Position numbers and translations under genes: made by a program. The notes under the pieces are model-generated. The model saw only the letters and a program-made list of their open reading frames with translations, was not told the origin of the DNA and made no database searches. From Marinilabiliales bacterium (lineage in GTDB: Bacteria; Bacteroidota; Bacteroidia; Bacteroidales; SZUA-534): a stretch of 64,000 bases of DNA. Of the stretch, positions 15,759 through 23,802 are shown piece after piece (positions within the stretch are counted from its first letter, which is position 1; every line of letters begins with the position of its first letter). The stretch covers positions 1 through 64,000 of the forward strand of contig DOTG01000015.1 in NCBI GenBank assembly GCA_003512955.1, read 5' to 3'.

Positions 15759-17036
15759 ATGATGTATTACGAAATAGGTTCCGAAAACCACAAGCTTACT
15801 GCCACCGATTTGCAGGAGGGTTTGAATATTGCTTTGCAAAAACTGGGTGAGCGCAAAAAAGTGTTGGTCATTCCGCCCGATTTTACCCGCTTTCACTCCA
15901 AAGCCGGTGAACTTACAAGTTTTGCGTATCAATTTTATAAAGATAAGATTTCGGATATTCTTCCTGCTTTGGGGACACATGTGGGAATGACTCCCGGCGA
16001 AATCGAAATCATGTATCCCGGTGTTCCGCACAACCTGTTTCGGGTACACGACTGGCGCAACGACGTGGTTACCGTAGGAAAAGTCCCCGGCAGCTTTGTG
16101 TCAGAAATTACCAATGGCGGATTGGATTATGATTGGCCGGCCCAGGTAAACAAATTGATTTGGGAAGGCGGCCACGATTTGATTCTGTCCATTGGTCAGG
16201 TGGTACCCCACGAAGTGATTGGAATGGCCAATTATAACAAAAACATTTTTGTAGGAACTGGTGGTTCTGAGGGCATCAACAAAAGCCATTTTGTAGGCGC
16301 TGTTTACGGTATGGAAAACGTGATGGGGCGGGCCGATAACCCGGTGCGTAAACTACTGAATTATGCATCGGAACATTTTACCAGCCATTTGCCTATAGTT
16401 TACATTCATACCGTGGTTGGCCGCGATACCGAAACCGGCAAACTGGCTACCCGTGGATTGTTTATTGGCGACGATTACAGCGTATTTACCAAAGCTGCCG
16501 AACTTTCGCTGAAAGTAAACTTTACCATGCTCGACAGACCAATAAAGAAAGCAGTGGTTTATCTCGATCCGACCGAATTTAAAAGCACCTGGTTAGGGAA
16601 TAAAAGTATTTACCGTACCCGAATGGCCATGGCCGACGGAGGTGAACTGATTGTGTTGGCACCTGCTCTAAAAGAATTTGGCGAGGATAAGGAAATTGAC
16701 CGATTGATTCGTAAATACGGTTATCGTGGTACACCACAGACCTTGAAAAGTCTGAAAGAAAATCAGGAACTGGCCAATAACCTGAGTGCTGCAGCTCACC
16801 TGATTCACGGAAGTTCCGAAGGGCGTTTTTTCATCACCTATTGTCCAGGGCATCTGACAAAAGAAGAAATTGAATCGGTGAATTTCAACTATGCCGGTTT
16901 ACAGGAAATGATGAAACGATATAATCCCGAAACCTTAAAAGATGGATATAACCAGTTACCTGGTGGAGAGGAGATTTTCTATATATCGAATCCTGCCATT
17001 GGTTTGTGGGCTTACAGAGAGCGTTTTAAAGAATAA
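15759..17036 (+). CDS. LarA-like nickel-pincer (NPN) racemase/epimerase
   Basis: 425 aa, lactate-racemase (DUF2088) family. Residues aligned with LarA of L. plantarum are all present with exact spacing: DxTR at D41/R44 (LarA D72/R75), H74 (H108), H151 in PHEVIGMANYNKN (H174), K161 ten residues later (K184, the covalent cofactor Lys), and H177 sixteen residues further (H200). So an active NPN enzyme acting on an alpha-hydroxy acid is expected. Its neighbours are a mannonate-type SDR, a PfkB kinase and 6-phosphogluconate dehydrogenase, which points to C2 epimerisation of an aldonate such as mannonate to gluconate. Cofactor genes larB, larC and larE are not in the window. Confidence 0.85.
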   Translation: MMYYEIGSENHKLTATDLQEGLNIALQKLGERKKVLVIPPDFTRFHSKAGELTSFAYQFYKDKISDILPALGTHVGMTPGEIEIMYPGVPHNLFRVHDWRNDVVTVGKVPGSFVSEITNGGLDYDWPAQVNKLIWEGGHDLILSIGQVVPHEVIGMANYNKNIFVGTGGSEGINKSHFVGAVYGMENVMGRADNPVRKLLNYASEHFTSHLPIVYIHTVVGRDTETGKLATRGLFIGDDYSVFTKAAELSLKVNFTMLDRPIKKAVVYLDPTEFKSTWLGNKSIYRTRMAMADGGELIVLAPALKEFGEDKEIDRLIRKYGYRGTPQTLKSLKENQELANNLSAAAHLIHGSSEGRFFITYCPGHLTKEEIESVNFNYAGLQEMMKRYNPETLKDGYNQLPGGEEIFYISNPAIGLWAYRERFKE

Positions 17037-17040
17037 TTGT

Positions 17041-17112
17041 GATCCAGTGAATTTGTGATTCAGTAATCCAGTATTCCAGACAAACCGTAATGCAATGATT
17101 CAGAATTTCAGT
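17041..17112 (+). repeat. Degenerate octad repeat, forward words
   Basis: Nine consecutive 8-mers around GATTCAGT: GATCCAGT GAATTTGT, GATTCAGT AATCCAGT, ATTCCAGA, ..., GATTCAGA ATTTCAGT. They begin 4 nt after the stop of the LarA-like gene. Their complement (GAATCACA words) lies on the other side of the following gene at 17531-17568. Confidence 0.65.
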
Positions 17113-17162
17113 ACTAAAAAAAACGGCGATAAATTTGAAATTACTACTAAAAAAGAAAAGAT

Positions 17163-17522
17163 ATGACGGCAAGTTGTTTTGAAGAATTGGAAATTTGGAA
17201 ACGATCAAGGGAGATTGTAAAGAATATTTATCTTGATTTTTCAGAGATTAAAGACTTTGAATTTAGAAATCAGATTTATTCAACCGGGTATTCTATTATG
17301 AATAATATAAGTGAGGGGTTTGGCAGAGAATCTAAAAAGGAATTTATCAGATTTTTAGATTTTTCAAAAGGGTCTTCTTGGGAGGATAAAAACATGTATT
17401 ACATAGCAGAAGTTGTTGGATATATTGATTCGGAAATTGCGAAGAAAAGAAGAGAAGCTTGCGAATTTGAAAAGAATAGTATTGCAAAATTGATGGGTTA
17501 TTTGAAACCAACAAACAAATAA
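17163..17522 (+). CDS. Four-helix-bundle protein (23S rRNA intervening-sequence protein family)
   Basis: 119 aa. Signature of the S23/IVP family: FEELEIWKRSREIVKNIY near the N-terminus, FRNQIYSTGYSIMNNISEGFGRES in the middle and EFIRFLDFSKGSSWE. The family was first seen inside 23S rRNA intervening sequences; free-standing copies are common in Bacteroidota and of unknown function. Here it interrupts an otherwise metabolic operon, sitting between forward octad words (17041-17112) and their reverse complements (17531-17568). Base composition is lower in GC than its neighbours, consistent with insertion. Confidence 0.85.
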   Translation: MTASCFEELEIWKRSREIVKNIYLDFSEIKDFEFRNQIYSTGYSIMNNISEGFGRESKKEFIRFLDFSKGSSWEDKNMYYIAEVVGYIDSEIAKKRREACEFEKNSIAKLMGYLKPTNK

Positions 17523-17530
17523 AATTATTG

Positions 17531-17568
17531 CTCACAGAATCACAGAAAAACAGCATTACAAATAAAAA
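17531..17568 (+). repeat. Octad repeat, reverse-complement words
   Basis: GAATCACA GAAAAACA, then GCATTACA AATAAAAA (17537-17568), ending 4 nt before the gnd ATG at 17573. The same words, in the same order, precede kdgK at 23759-23798. They complement the TGTGATTC-type words at 17041-17112. Confidence 0.65.
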
Positions 17569-17572
17569 TATT

Positions 17573-19027
17573 ATGAAAGAAAAATCAGACATAGCAGTGG
17601 TTGGGTTAGCCGTTATGGGCGAGAACCTGATACTCAACATGGAAAGCAAAGGATTTACCGTTACCGCTTTTAACCGCTCTACCGATAAGGTGGAAAAATT
17701 TGTGAATGGTCGGGCGAATGGCAAAAATATCCGTGGAGCTTACAGCATCGAAGAAATGGTGGCTTCACTCAGCAAACCCCGCAAAGTAATGCTTATGGTA
17801 AAAGCCGGTAAGGCCGTGGATGATTTTATCGATTTGTTGGTTCCACATCTGGAGGCTGGCGATATGATTATCGATGGCGGAAACACCCATTTCCCCGATA
17901 CCGACCGCCGTGTAAAATATGTAGAGAGTAAAGGCCTCAGATATATAGGAACCGGAGTTTCCGGTGGCGAAGAGGGAGCATTAACCGGGCCGTCGATCAT
18001 GCCGGGTGGTTCGCCCAGTGCCTGGAACGAAGTAAAACCTATTTTCCAAACCATTTCGGCTAAAGTGGAAGGCAATGCTCCTTGTTGCGATTGGGTGGGC
18101 GAAAACGGAGCCGGCCATTTTGTAAAAATGGTTCACAACGGCATCGAATACGGCGATATGCAATTAATTACCGAGGCTTACCAGCTTATGAAAGTTATGC
18201 TGGGAATGAGTGCCGATGAAATGCATAAAGTATTTAAAGAATGGAACGAAGGCGAACTAAGCAGCTATTTGATTGAAATTACCCGTGATATTCTGGCTTT
18301 TAAAGATGAAGACGGAACAGCGCTGGTAGATAAAATTTTGGATACCGCCGGACAGAAAGGAACCGGAAAATGGACTGCTGTTAGCGCGTTAGACCAGGGA
18401 ATACCATTGACTTTAATTGGCGAAGCCGTGTTTGCCCGCTGTTTATCGGCACTAAAAGAGGAACGGGTAACCGCATCGAAAACCATAAAAGCGACACAAC
18501 CCGCATTCAAAGGCGACAAAAAACAATTTATTAACGACCTGAAAGAGGCTTTGTATGCCTCAAAACTGGTGTCGTATGCGCAAGGCTATACCTTGATGAA
18601 AGCCGCTGCCGAAGAATACGGCTGGAACCTGAACTATGGCGGCATTGCGTTAATGTGGCGGGGAGGGTGCATCATCCGTTCGGCATTTTTAGGAAAAATC
18701 AAAGAGGCTTACGATAAAAATCCGGAACTATCTAATTTATTATTAGATCCATTTTTTAAAGAAAAAGTTGAAAAAGCCGATAAAGCATGGCGTAATGTGG
18801 TGGCAACCGCTATCGCTAATGGTGTTCCTATACCTGCTATGGCTAGTGCCTTAATCTATTTCGATGGCTTCCGCAGCGAGCGCTTGCCTGCTAATTTATT
18901 GCAAGCCCAGCGCGATTATTTTGGAGCGCACACTTACGAACGCATCGATAAACCACGGGGCGAATTCTATCATACCAATTGGACAGGCCGGGGTGGAGAC
19001 ACAGCATCATCGGCTTATAATGTTTAG
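17573..19027 (+). CDS. gnd: 6-phosphogluconate dehydrogenase, decarboxylating
   Basis: 484 aa from ATG 17573 (MKEKSDIAVVGLAVMGENL); a longer in-frame TTG start at 17528 would run through the repeat and is rejected. Rossmann motif GLAVMGENLILN, substrate-binding GVSGGEEGALTGPSIMPGG, catalytic HFVKMVHNGIEYGDMQLI (Lys and Glu), and C-terminal EFYHTNWTGRGG are all intact. It oxidises 6-phosphogluconate to ribulose-5-phosphate. Its presence in the middle of a uronate cluster instead of with zwf/pgl is the main hint that gluconate is formed here. Confidence 0.95.
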   Translation: MKEKSDIAVVGLAVMGENLILNMESKGFTVTAFNRSTDKVEKFVNGRANGKNIRGAYSIEEMVASLSKPRKVMLMVKAGKAVDDFIDLLVPHLEAGDMIIDGGNTHFPDTDRRVKYVESKGLRYIGTGVSGGEEGALTGPSIMPGGSPSAWNEVKPIFQTISAKVEGNAPCCDWVGENGAGHFVKMVHNGIEYGDMQLITEAYQLMKVMLGMSADEMHKVFKEWNEGELSSYLIEITRDILAFKDEDGTALVDKILDTAGQKGTGKWTAVSALDQGIPLTLIGEAVFARCLSALKEERVTASKTIKATQPAFKGDKKQFINDLKEALYASKLVSYAQGYTLMKAAAEEYGWNLNYGGIALMWRGGCIIRSAFLGKIKEAYDKNPELSNLLLDPFFKEKVEKADKAWRNVVATAIANGVPIPAMASALIYFDGFRSERLPANLLQAQRDYFGAHTYERIDKPRGEFYHTNWTGRGGDTASSAYNV

Positions 19028-19055
19028 CATGCAAAATTAACTAAACCATCATATT

Positions 19056-20510
19056 ATGACTTTAAAAACTATTAGCGAAAAAATGACAAACTATAGGTGG
19101 GCAATCACCAGTTTGTTATTTTTTGCTACAACCATCAATTACCTCGATCGACAAGTGCTGTCGTTAACATGGAAAGATTTTATTGCCCCTGAATTTCATT
19201 GGACGAATAACGATTATGGTAACATTACCGCATTATTTTCAATTTTTTATGCGGTAAGTTTATTAGTTGCCGGAAGATTGGTTGATAGGCTCGATACCAA
19301 AAAAGGATTCCTTTGGGCCATTGGTGTTTGGTCAGTTGGGGCTGTGCTTCATGCCTTTTCAGGAATTGCTACTTCAGGTATTGTAGCCGGTAAATGGTTG
19401 GTTGGATTCGAAGGTGCCAAACATGCTATTGGAACCGTTGGCGACGCCGGATTAATTGTTTCGGTGAGTGTTACTTTTTTTATCATTGCCCGCTTTGTGC
19501 TGGCTCTTGGAGAGGCAGGAAACTTTCCTGCGGCTATTAAAGCTACGGCTGAATACTTCCCTAAAAAAGACCGTGCTTTTTCAACCAGCATTTTTAATGC
19601 CGGAGCTACTGTTGGCGCTTTGGTTGCTCCAATTTCGGTTCCGGTAATAGCAGTTCACTTTGGTTGGGAAATGGCATTTATTATTATTGGGGCATTAGGT
19701 TTTATTTGGATGGGATTTTGGGTGTTCATGTACAAAAAACCACACCAGCATCATAAAGTAAATAAGGCAGAACTGGATTATATCAATCAGGATAGCATTG
19801 CTGAAACAGCTGCAAATAATAATATTGAAAAAGAAGAACTTAAAATTTCCTTTATCAATAGTTTTAAATACAAACAAACCTGGGCCTTTGCTTTTGGGAA
19901 ATTTATGACCGACGGCGTTTGGTGGTTTTATCTCTTTTGGACTCCGGCATATTTGAGTGATGTGTATGGTTTAACTTCTGATTCTACAATGGCTCAAGTA
20001 TTATTATTTGTTTTATATGTCATTACCTTATTATCAATTATTGGCGGTTGGTTACCCACCTATTTCGTCGATAAAAAGGGAATGAACCCCTATGCAGGCC
20101 GTATGCGTTCCATGCTGATTTTTGCTTTTTTCCCATTGTTGGCCTTATTGGCTCAACCTTTGGGGCTCTATTCCTATTGGTTTCCTGTAATTATTATTGG
20201 AATTGCAGGTGCAGCCCATCAGGCATGGTCGGCAAATATTTTTTCGAGCATTGGCGACATGTTTCCAAAATCGGCTATTGCTACCATTACCGGAATTGGG
20301 GGCATGGCCGGAGGAGTTGGCTCATTCTTAATAAACAAAGGGTCAGGCTTGTTATTCGACTATTCACTTACAACTAACATGAAGTTCTTTGGGTTCGAAG
20401 GTATTAAATCAGGCTACTTTATTATTTTTTCCATTTGTGCCGTGGCTTACCTCATTGGCTGGGTGGTAATGAAATCATTGGTACCGGTTTATAAACCAAT
20501 TATAGAATAA
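19056..20510 (+). CDS. Hexuronate transporter, MFS anion:cation symporter family
   Basis: 484 aa, about 12 membrane segments. Start region ITSLLFFATTINYLDRQVLSLTWKDF is characteristic of the ExuT/GarP branch of the ACS family (N-Y-x-D-R). VGRL-type loop (VAGRLVDRLDTKKG) and ALGEAGNFPAAIKATAEYFPKKDRA match the family signature. It carries an extra helix-rich insertion near residues 105-145 compared with E. coli ExuT. Expected to import galacturonate/glucuronate released in the periplasm. ExuT-like; symbol withheld because substrate is inferred. Confidence 0.85.
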   Translation: MTLKTISEKMTNYRWAITSLLFFATTINYLDRQVLSLTWKDFIAPEFHWTNNDYGNITALFSIFYAVSLLVAGRLVDRLDTKKGFLWAIGVWSVGAVLHAFSGIATSGIVAGKWLVGFEGAKHAIGTVGDAGLIVSVSVTFFIIARFVLALGEAGNFPAAIKATAEYFPKKDRAFSTSIFNAGATVGALVAPISVPVIAVHFGWEMAFIIIGALGFIWMGFWVFMYKKPHQHHKVNKAELDYINQDSIAETAANNNIEKEELKISFINSFKYKQTWAFAFGKFMTDGVWWFYLFWTPAYLSDVYGLTSDSTMAQVLLFVLYVITLLSIIGGWLPTYFVDKKGMNPYAGRMRSMLIFAFFPLLALLAQPLGLYSYWFPVIIIGIAGAAHQAWSANIFSSIGDMFPKSAIATITGIGGMAGGVGSFLINKGSGLLFDYSLTTNMKFFGFEGIKSGYFIIFSICAVAYLIGWVVMKSLVPVYKPIIE

Positions 20511-20521
20511 TTTAATTCATT

Positions 20522-21367
20522 ATGGCAAAAATAAATTACGACCGTCGCAGGGCTTGTCATCCCGAAGACGTTAAACACTATGATACCACGCGACTCCGCA
20601 AAGAGTTTCTGGTACAAAATCTTTTTGTTAAAGATGAAATCCGCTTAAGTTATTCACAATATGAGCGCTATATACTTGGAGGTGTTTTCCCGGTGGGGGA
20701 TGAATTAACTCTGGAACCCATTGATGCCATTAAATCAGCATTTTTCTGCGAACGCCGCGAGGTGGGCGTAATTAATATTGCCGGCGAAGGCATTGTGTAC
20801 GTTGATGGAAATGAATATCAGGTTAAAAATAAGGAAGCTTTGTATATTGGAAGGGGTTCGAAGGAAGTTAAATTTAAAAGCGTGGATAAGAATAATCCCG
20901 CTAAATTTTACTTCAGTTCAACACCGGCTCATGCTGCTTATCCAACTACACTGGTCAACAAAACAAAAGCCAATATCCTGAATTTGGGTTCACTGGAAAC
21001 CAGCAACGAGCGTACCATTTACCAGTTAATTATACCGGGAATTGTGCAAAGTTGCCAGTTGGTAATGGGTTTAACCGAATTACATAAAGGAAGCGTTTGG
21101 AACACTATGCCGGCACATACACACGACCGCCGCATGGAGGCGTATTTTTACTTTGATTTGCCAGAGAATCAAACCATTCTGCATTTGATGGGCGAACCTC
21201 AGGAAACCCGCCACCTGTTTATTCATAACGAAGAAGCTGTGTTCTCACCCGAGTGGGGAATACATTCGGCTGCTGGAACGTCCAATTATTCTTTTATATG
21301 GGGAATGGGAGGCGAGAACCTTGATTATACCGACATGGATCATATCAAACCTTATGAATTGAGATAA
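20522..21367 (+). CDS. kduI: 5-keto-4-deoxyuronate isomerase
   Basis: 281-aa cupin-type zinc isomerase converting 4-deoxy-L-threo-5-hexosulose uronate (from unsaturated galacturonate) to 2,5-diketo-3-deoxygluconate. Zinc ligands are seen in PAHTHDRRMEAYFYFD (H199, H201, E206), with a later His in WGIHSAAG. RRACHPEDVKHYDTTRLRKEFL is the family N-terminus. Starts 11 nt after the transporter stop. Feeds KduD two genes on. Confidence 0.95.
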   Translation: MAKINYDRRRACHPEDVKHYDTTRLRKEFLVQNLFVKDEIRLSYSQYERYILGGVFPVGDELTLEPIDAIKSAFFCERREVGVINIAGEGIVYVDGNEYQVKNKEALYIGRGSKEVKFKSVDKNNPAKFYFSSTPAHAAYPTTLVNKTKANILNLGSLETSNERTIYQLIIPGIVQSCQLVMGLTELHKGSVWNTMPAHTHDRRMEAYFYFDLPENQTILHLMGEPQETRHLFIHNEEAVFSPEWGIHSAAGTSNYSFIWGMGGENLDYTDMDHIKPYELR

Positions 21368-21410
21368 GTATCAAGAATAAATGTTCTCTTGATAATGACA
21401 ACTTGATACT
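21367..21410 (+). repeat. Inverted repeat between kduI and kduD
   Basis: AGTATCAAG (21367-21375) and CTTGATACT (21402-21410) are perfect 9-bp arms; a nested CAAGA/TCTTG pair lies inside. The gap is part of the series of word-built, self-complementary spacers of this cluster. Confidence 0.6.
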
Positions 21411-21431
21411 CAATACTTAAAATCTAACAAA

Positions 21432-22235
21432 ATGATAAATGAATTATTCGCCTTAACGGGAAAAGTAGCTTTAATAACCGGTGGAACCCACGGAATAGGC
21501 ATGGCAATTGCCAAAGTGTTGGGAACTGCCGGAGCAAAAATTTGTGTAAACGACATTTCGGACGAAAAGCTGGCAGCCTGCAAGCAGGAATATGCGCAAG
21601 CCGGACTTGATGTGTTTACCCTGAATTTTGATGTTACCAACGAAGCCGATGTTGATAAAGGCATCAGCCTGATTGAAAAGGAAGTGGGACCGGTAGATAT
21701 TTTGGTGAACAATGCCGGAATCATCAAGCGGATTCCGATTCTGGATATGCCCGTAGCCGATTTTAAACAAGTAATAGATATTGATTTGGTGGCTCCATTG
21801 ATTGTATCGAAAAGAGTGGCTCCGGGAATGATAAAACGCCGCAGTGGAAAAATCATTAACATGTGCTCCATGATGAGTGTGTATGGCCGGAATTCAGTGT
21901 CGGCCTATGCTGCTGCCAAAGGTGGCTTAAAGCTGCTTACAGCCAACATGACCTGCGAGTGGGCCAAATACAATGTGCAGATAAACGGAATTGGACCTGG
22001 CTACATTGCCACTTCGCAAACAGCCGCTATCCGCGAAGGAAACCACCCGTTCAACGATTTGGTGATGACTCGTACTCCAGCCGGACGTTGGGGCGAACCC
22101 GAAGATGTGGGTAATGCCGTGCTGTTCCTGGCATCGAAAGCCAGCGATTTTGTCAACGGACATGTGCTTTATGTCGATGGAGGGATTCTGGCCAACTTTG
22201 GTTATGTAAAAGGAGAAAATGATTTAATAGATTAA
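21432..22235 (+). CDS. kduD: 2-keto-3-deoxygluconate dehydrogenase (KduD-type SDR)
   Basis: 267-aa SDR: ITGGTHGIGMAIA cofactor loop, NNAGI, catalytic Ser/Tyr/Lys in MCSMMSVYGRNSVSAYAAAKGG. NAD(P)H-dependent reduction of 2,5-diketo-3-deoxygluconate to 2-keto-3-deoxygluconate. Bacterial annotations often call this subgroup gluconate 5-dehydrogenase; the flanking kduI makes KduD the better name. Confidence 0.88.
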   Translation: MINELFALTGKVALITGGTHGIGMAIAKVLGTAGAKICVNDISDEKLAACKQEYAQAGLDVFTLNFDVTNEADVDKGISLIEKEVGPVDILVNNAGIIKRIPILDMPVADFKQVIDIDLVAPLIVSKRVAPGMIKRRSGKIINMCSMMSVYGRNSVSAYAAAKGGLKLLTANMTCEWAKYNVQINGIGPGYIATSQTAAIREGNHPFNDLVMTRTPAGRWGEPEDVGNAVLFLASKASDFVNGHVLYVDGGILANFGYVKGENDLID

Positions 22236-22308
22236 TAGATTGTGAGATATGAGTAGTGAGACAAGTTGAAAAATAAATTCTCAAATCTCAAATTTCAATA
22301 CTAAAAAG
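22236..22308 (+). repeat. Word-built spacer between kduD and uxaC
   Basis: Left half carries GAGATATGAGTAGTGAGAC-type words, right half CTCAAATCTCAAATTTC, i.e. complements of the left words (GAGAT/ATCTC, TTGA/TCAA). The gap runs up to the ATG at 22309. Confidence 0.45.
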
Positions 22309-23706
22309 ATGAAACCATTTTTAGACGAAAACTTTATTTTGCAGACAAAGACAGCCGAGTATCTGTACCACGAGCATGCTAAAAAGATGCCAGTCATTGA
22401 TTACCACTGTCACTTGATTCCGCAGCAGATTGCCGAAAACAAGCGGTTTGAAAACATCACGCAGCCCTGGTTGTACGGCGACCATTACAAGTGGCGCGCC
22501 ATGCGTACCAATGGGGTGGACGAACGATTCTGTACCGGGGATGCTACCGATTGGGAAAAATTTCTGAAATGGGCCGAAACAGTCCCACACACGCTGCGCA
22601 ATCCGTTGTATCATTGGACACATCTGGAACTGAAAGGATATTTTGGGGTAACCGAGTTGCTGAATGCCCAAAGTGCAAAAAGCATTTACGACCGGACTTC
22701 CGAAATGCTCCAGTCCGACGATTACCGCGTACATGGCTTGTTAAAAAAGATGAACGTGGAGTTGGTTTGTACTACAGACGATCCTGTCGATTCACTGGAG
22801 TACCACACGCAACATCAGGGAACCAAGGCCACACGTATGTTGCCAACCTGGCGTCCCGATAAGGCTATGGCTGTTGAGGATGCAGTTTCGTACAACAATT
22901 ATCTGGATAAGTTGACGGCGGTTTCGGAAATAGAAATCAGCAGTTTTGGCCATTTATTGTTGGCTTTGCATAAGCGTCACGACTTTTTTGCCCAAATGGG
23001 TTGCCGCCTTTCCGACCATGGTTTGGAAGAGTTTTATGGTGCGGATTACACCAACACAGAAGTGGAAGGAGCTTTTGCCAAAATACGTAGCGGAAAAGCA
23101 TTGAATACTGAAGAAATTCTGAAATTCAAGTCGGCCATACTATACGAACTGGCCATTATGGACCATGAAAAGGGATGGACACAGCAGTTCCACATAGGTG
23201 CTTTGCGCAACAACAATCAACGTTTATTAACCAAGCTAGGTCCCGATACCGGCTTTGATTCCATTGGCGATTGGGATATTGCCCAGGCAATGAGCAGATT
23301 CCTGAATCGTTTGGATTCGACCGATCAGTTGGCAAAAACCATTTTGTACAATCTGAATCCGGCCGACAACGAGGTAATGGCTACCATGATCGGTAACTTT
23401 CAGGACGGTTCCGTTCCGGGGAAAATCCAGTTTGGTTCGGGCTGGTGGTTCCTCGATCAGAAGGATGGCATGGAAAAACAGATGAATGCTCTGTCGAATC
23501 TGGGGTTACTGAGCCGTTTTGTTGGGATGCTAACTGATTCGCGCAGCTTCTTATCGTTCCCCCGGCACGAGTATTTCCGCCGGATTCTTTGTAACCTATT
23601 GGGTAATGATGTTGAAAATGGATTGATTCCTAACGATCGCGGGTTGCTGGGGCAAATGGTGGAAAACATCAGTTATAACAATGCGAAAGAGTATTTTAAA
23701 TTTTAA
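22309..23706 (+). CDS. uxaC: Glucuronate/galacturonate isomerase
   Basis: 465-aa metallo-dependent amidohydrolase-fold isomerase; galacturonate to tagaturonate and glucuronate to fructuronate. MPVIDYHCHLIPQQIAENK carries the HxH metal motif; TTDDPVDSLEYH, WTQQFHIGALRNNN and the C-terminal GWWFLDQKDGMEKQ...SFPRHEYFRRILC are all conserved family blocks. Entry point for saturated uronates in this cluster. Confidence 0.95.
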   Translation: MKPFLDENFILQTKTAEYLYHEHAKKMPVIDYHCHLIPQQIAENKRFENITQPWLYGDHYKWRAMRTNGVDERFCTGDATDWEKFLKWAETVPHTLRNPLYHWTHLELKGYFGVTELLNAQSAKSIYDRTSEMLQSDDYRVHGLLKKMNVELVCTTDDPVDSLEYHTQHQGTKATRMLPTWRPDKAMAVEDAVSYNNYLDKLTAVSEIEISSFGHLLLALHKRHDFFAQMGCRLSDHGLEEFYGADYTNTEVEGAFAKIRSGKALNTEEILKFKSAILYELAIMDHEKGWTQQFHIGALRNNNQRLLTKLGPDTGFDSIGDWDIAQAMSRFLNRLDSTDQLAKTILYNLNPADNEVMATMIGNFQDGSVPGKIQFGSGWWFLDQKDGMEKQMNALSNLGLLSRFVGMLTDSRSFLSFPRHEYFRRILCNLLGNDVENGLIPNDRGLLGQMVENISYNNAKEYFKF

Positions 23707-23710
23707 GTAT

Positions 23711-23802
23711 GTGAAATTGTAATTCAGTGATCCAGTGATTCTGTTATCCAGTGAAACAGAATCACAAACAAACAGAATCACAGCATCACAAATAAAAACA
23801 CA
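23711..23802 (+). repeat. Octad inverted-repeat spacer before kdgK
   Basis: Eleven 8-mers in register: GTGAAATT GTAATTCA, GTGATCCA GTGATTCT, GTTATCCA GTGAAACA, then GAATCACA AACAAACA, GAATCACA GCATCACA, AATAAAAA, ending four bases before ATG 23803. GTGATTCTGTT (23735-23745) and AACAGAATCAC (23755-23765) form a perfect 11-bp hairpin. Right-hand words are shared with 17537-17568. Confidence 0.75.

Noticed and set aside
17528..17572. N-terminal extension of gnd from a TTG at 17528
   Set aside because: It would translate the octad repeat; the Rossmann motif starts directly after ATG 17573.
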